A stretch of DNA of 7,881 bases from Acidimicrobiia bacterium. Its GTDB lineage: Bacteria > Actinomycetota > Acidimicrobiia > Spongiisociales > ZC4RG35. How positions within the stretch are numbered: position 1 is the stretch's first letter; each line of letters begins with the position of its first letter. The position numbers were made by a program, and so were the translations under genes. The stretch is taken from contig JAUXMQ010000039.1 of NCBI GenBank assembly GCA_030623125.1, positions 1 through 7,881 on the forward strand, read 5' to 3'. The notes under the pieces were generated by a model. That model was given only the letters and a program-made list of their open reading frames with translations. It was not told the DNA's origin and made no database searches. This document shows, piece after piece, positions 7,136 through 7,881 of the stretch.

Positions 7136-7867
7136 TCATGGGAAAGTCGGGTGATGACCGAGCATGGCACAACGCTCGGCGGACCACGTCGATGTGAGCA
7201 GTTGCTCCGCTCCAAGCAGCAGTGAGGCCCCGATGAAGAGGCTGGCGATCACATCCGACGGCCAGTGTGCTCCCAGACGAACCCGACTCCAGGCGACGAA
7301 TAACACAACCACGGCGAACACCACGAAGCCAAGCCTCAAGACAGCTGGCCGATTTGTCAGGATCCAAAGGAGGAATGGGACAAGACCAAAGATGATGACG
7401 GCGTGGATGACATGACCGCTCGGAAAGGAGCCAAACATCGTGCTGACCGCCGGGTTGGGCGGCCGCGCCCGATCGACAATCACCTTGAGCACGGTGTCGA
7501 CGGTGAGGGCGGCTGCGACCAGAGCGACAAGAGTGAGGGCCGAGGCACGGCATCGGCGCCACAGAAAAGCAACAGCGATCAGACCGACCCCGATGGCGAG
7601 GTTCGGAGATCCAAGACTGGTTACAACCTTGGCGAAGAGTAGCGAACCCTCCCACCCTCGAACCCACTCCGAAACCGGTTTGTCGATTCGCAATAGCCAC
7701 TCCGGGTTGTTCGCGGCGATCACACCGAGGAACACCGTGGTCACGAAGGTCACGATCAGAAACCGTCTACCGGCTAGGACGGTACGAAAGAACCATGGCG
7801 TCTCGTCGGGAAGCCCGCGATGAATCTGATCGAACGACATACCTCCCAGTAACTCCTTCTCCGTCAC
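7136..7867 (-). CDS. PAP2 family membrane phosphatase (start uncertain, possibly 5'-partial)
   Basis: Integral membrane phosphatase of the PAP2/acid phosphatase superfamily, which dephosphorylates lipid phosphates such as phosphatidic acid, phosphatidylglycerophosphate or undecaprenyl pyrophosphate. The substrate is not decided here. From the GTG at 7867 it has 243 residues. All three catalytic motifs are present: K128-x6-R135-P136, P149-S-G-H152 and S194-R195-x5-H201-x3-D205. Hydrophobic segments at about 36-52, 90-103, 109-125, 153-170, 179-193 and 206-224 give roughly six membrane spans, normal for the family. The start is unclear. The GTG at 7867 has no ribosome binding site in the 14 bases left, the frame stays open to the window edge, and an ATG at 7840 has GGAGG only one base upstream and AAGGAG twelve bases upstream. 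The gene could therefore begin at either codon or beyond the window. Confidence 0.87.
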   Translation of the reverse strand: MTEKELLGGMSFDQIHRGLPDETPWFFRTVLAGRRFLIVTFVTTVFLGVIAANNPEWLLRIDKPVSEWVRGWEGSLLFAKVVTSLGSPNLAIGVGLIAVAFLWRRCRASALTLVALVAAALTVDTVLKVIVDRARPPNPAVSTMFGSFPSGHVIHAVIIFGLVPFLLWILTNRPAVLRLGFVVFAVVVLFVAWSRVRLGAHWPSDVIASLFIGASLLLGAEQLLTSTWSAERCAMLGHHPTFP

Positions 7868-7881
7868 GGCGCGGCCACCAG

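Noticed and set aside
1..7881. Mobile element, CRISPR array, tRNA or phage-like content
   Set aside because: No terminal repeats, transposase or integrase motifs, regularly spaced repeats or tRNA-like folds were seen. The window is almost fully covered by ordinary metabolic genes.

Overview
The window is a catabolic segment from a GC-rich bacterium (roughly 60% G+C by eye, with GTG starts and tightly packed genes). Its theme is CoA-thioester activation and aerobic breakdown of benzoyl-CoA. The taxon cannot be fixed from the sequence alone. Gene content and codon style would suit an actinobacterium (possibly Acidimicrobiia-like) or a GC-rich proteobacterium; this is inference.

Layout. At the left edge a nearly complete boxB (1-1410, + strand) encodes the di-iron oxygenase component of benzoyl-CoA 2,3-epoxidase. 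Only about seven N-terminal codons seem to lie outside the window. Facing it tail-to-tail, with a 5-base gap, is a compact minus-strand cluster of three AMP-forming acyl-CoA ligases of the ANL superfamily. In transcription order these are a propionate/short-chain ligase of the PrpE/ACSS3 type (6479-4581), a FadD/ACSF2-like fatty-acyl-CoA ligase (4584-2950, with a GTGA start/stop overlap to the previous gene) and a benzoate-CoA ligase (2942-1416, starting 7 bases after the previous stop). A 113-base divergent intergenic region (6480-6592) separates this cluster from a DUF4262 gene of unknown function (6593-7096, +). Facing that gene is a membrane phosphatase of the PAP2 family (7867-7136, -), whose frame is still open at the right edge.

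How the genes fit together. Benzoate-CoA ligase makes benzoyl-CoA, and BoxB (with its reductase BoxA, not in the window) epoxidises it, which is the entry to the box pathway. The other two ligases would activate aliphatic or aryl-alkanoic acids and short-chain acids. The cluster could therefore serve benzoate alone, or phenyl-alkanoates shortened by beta-oxidation to benzoyl-CoA plus short acids; this substrate link is inference. The DUF4262 and PAP2 genes have no obvious link to the pathway.

I found no RNA genes, mobile elements, CRISPR arrays or long repeats. No stretch above 300 bases lacks a gene. I see no strong evidence of an undescribed system. The points most worth checking are the triple ligase operon, the His substitution in the benzoate-CoA ligase pocket motif, the Cys cluster in the DUF4262 protein, and two inverted repeats.
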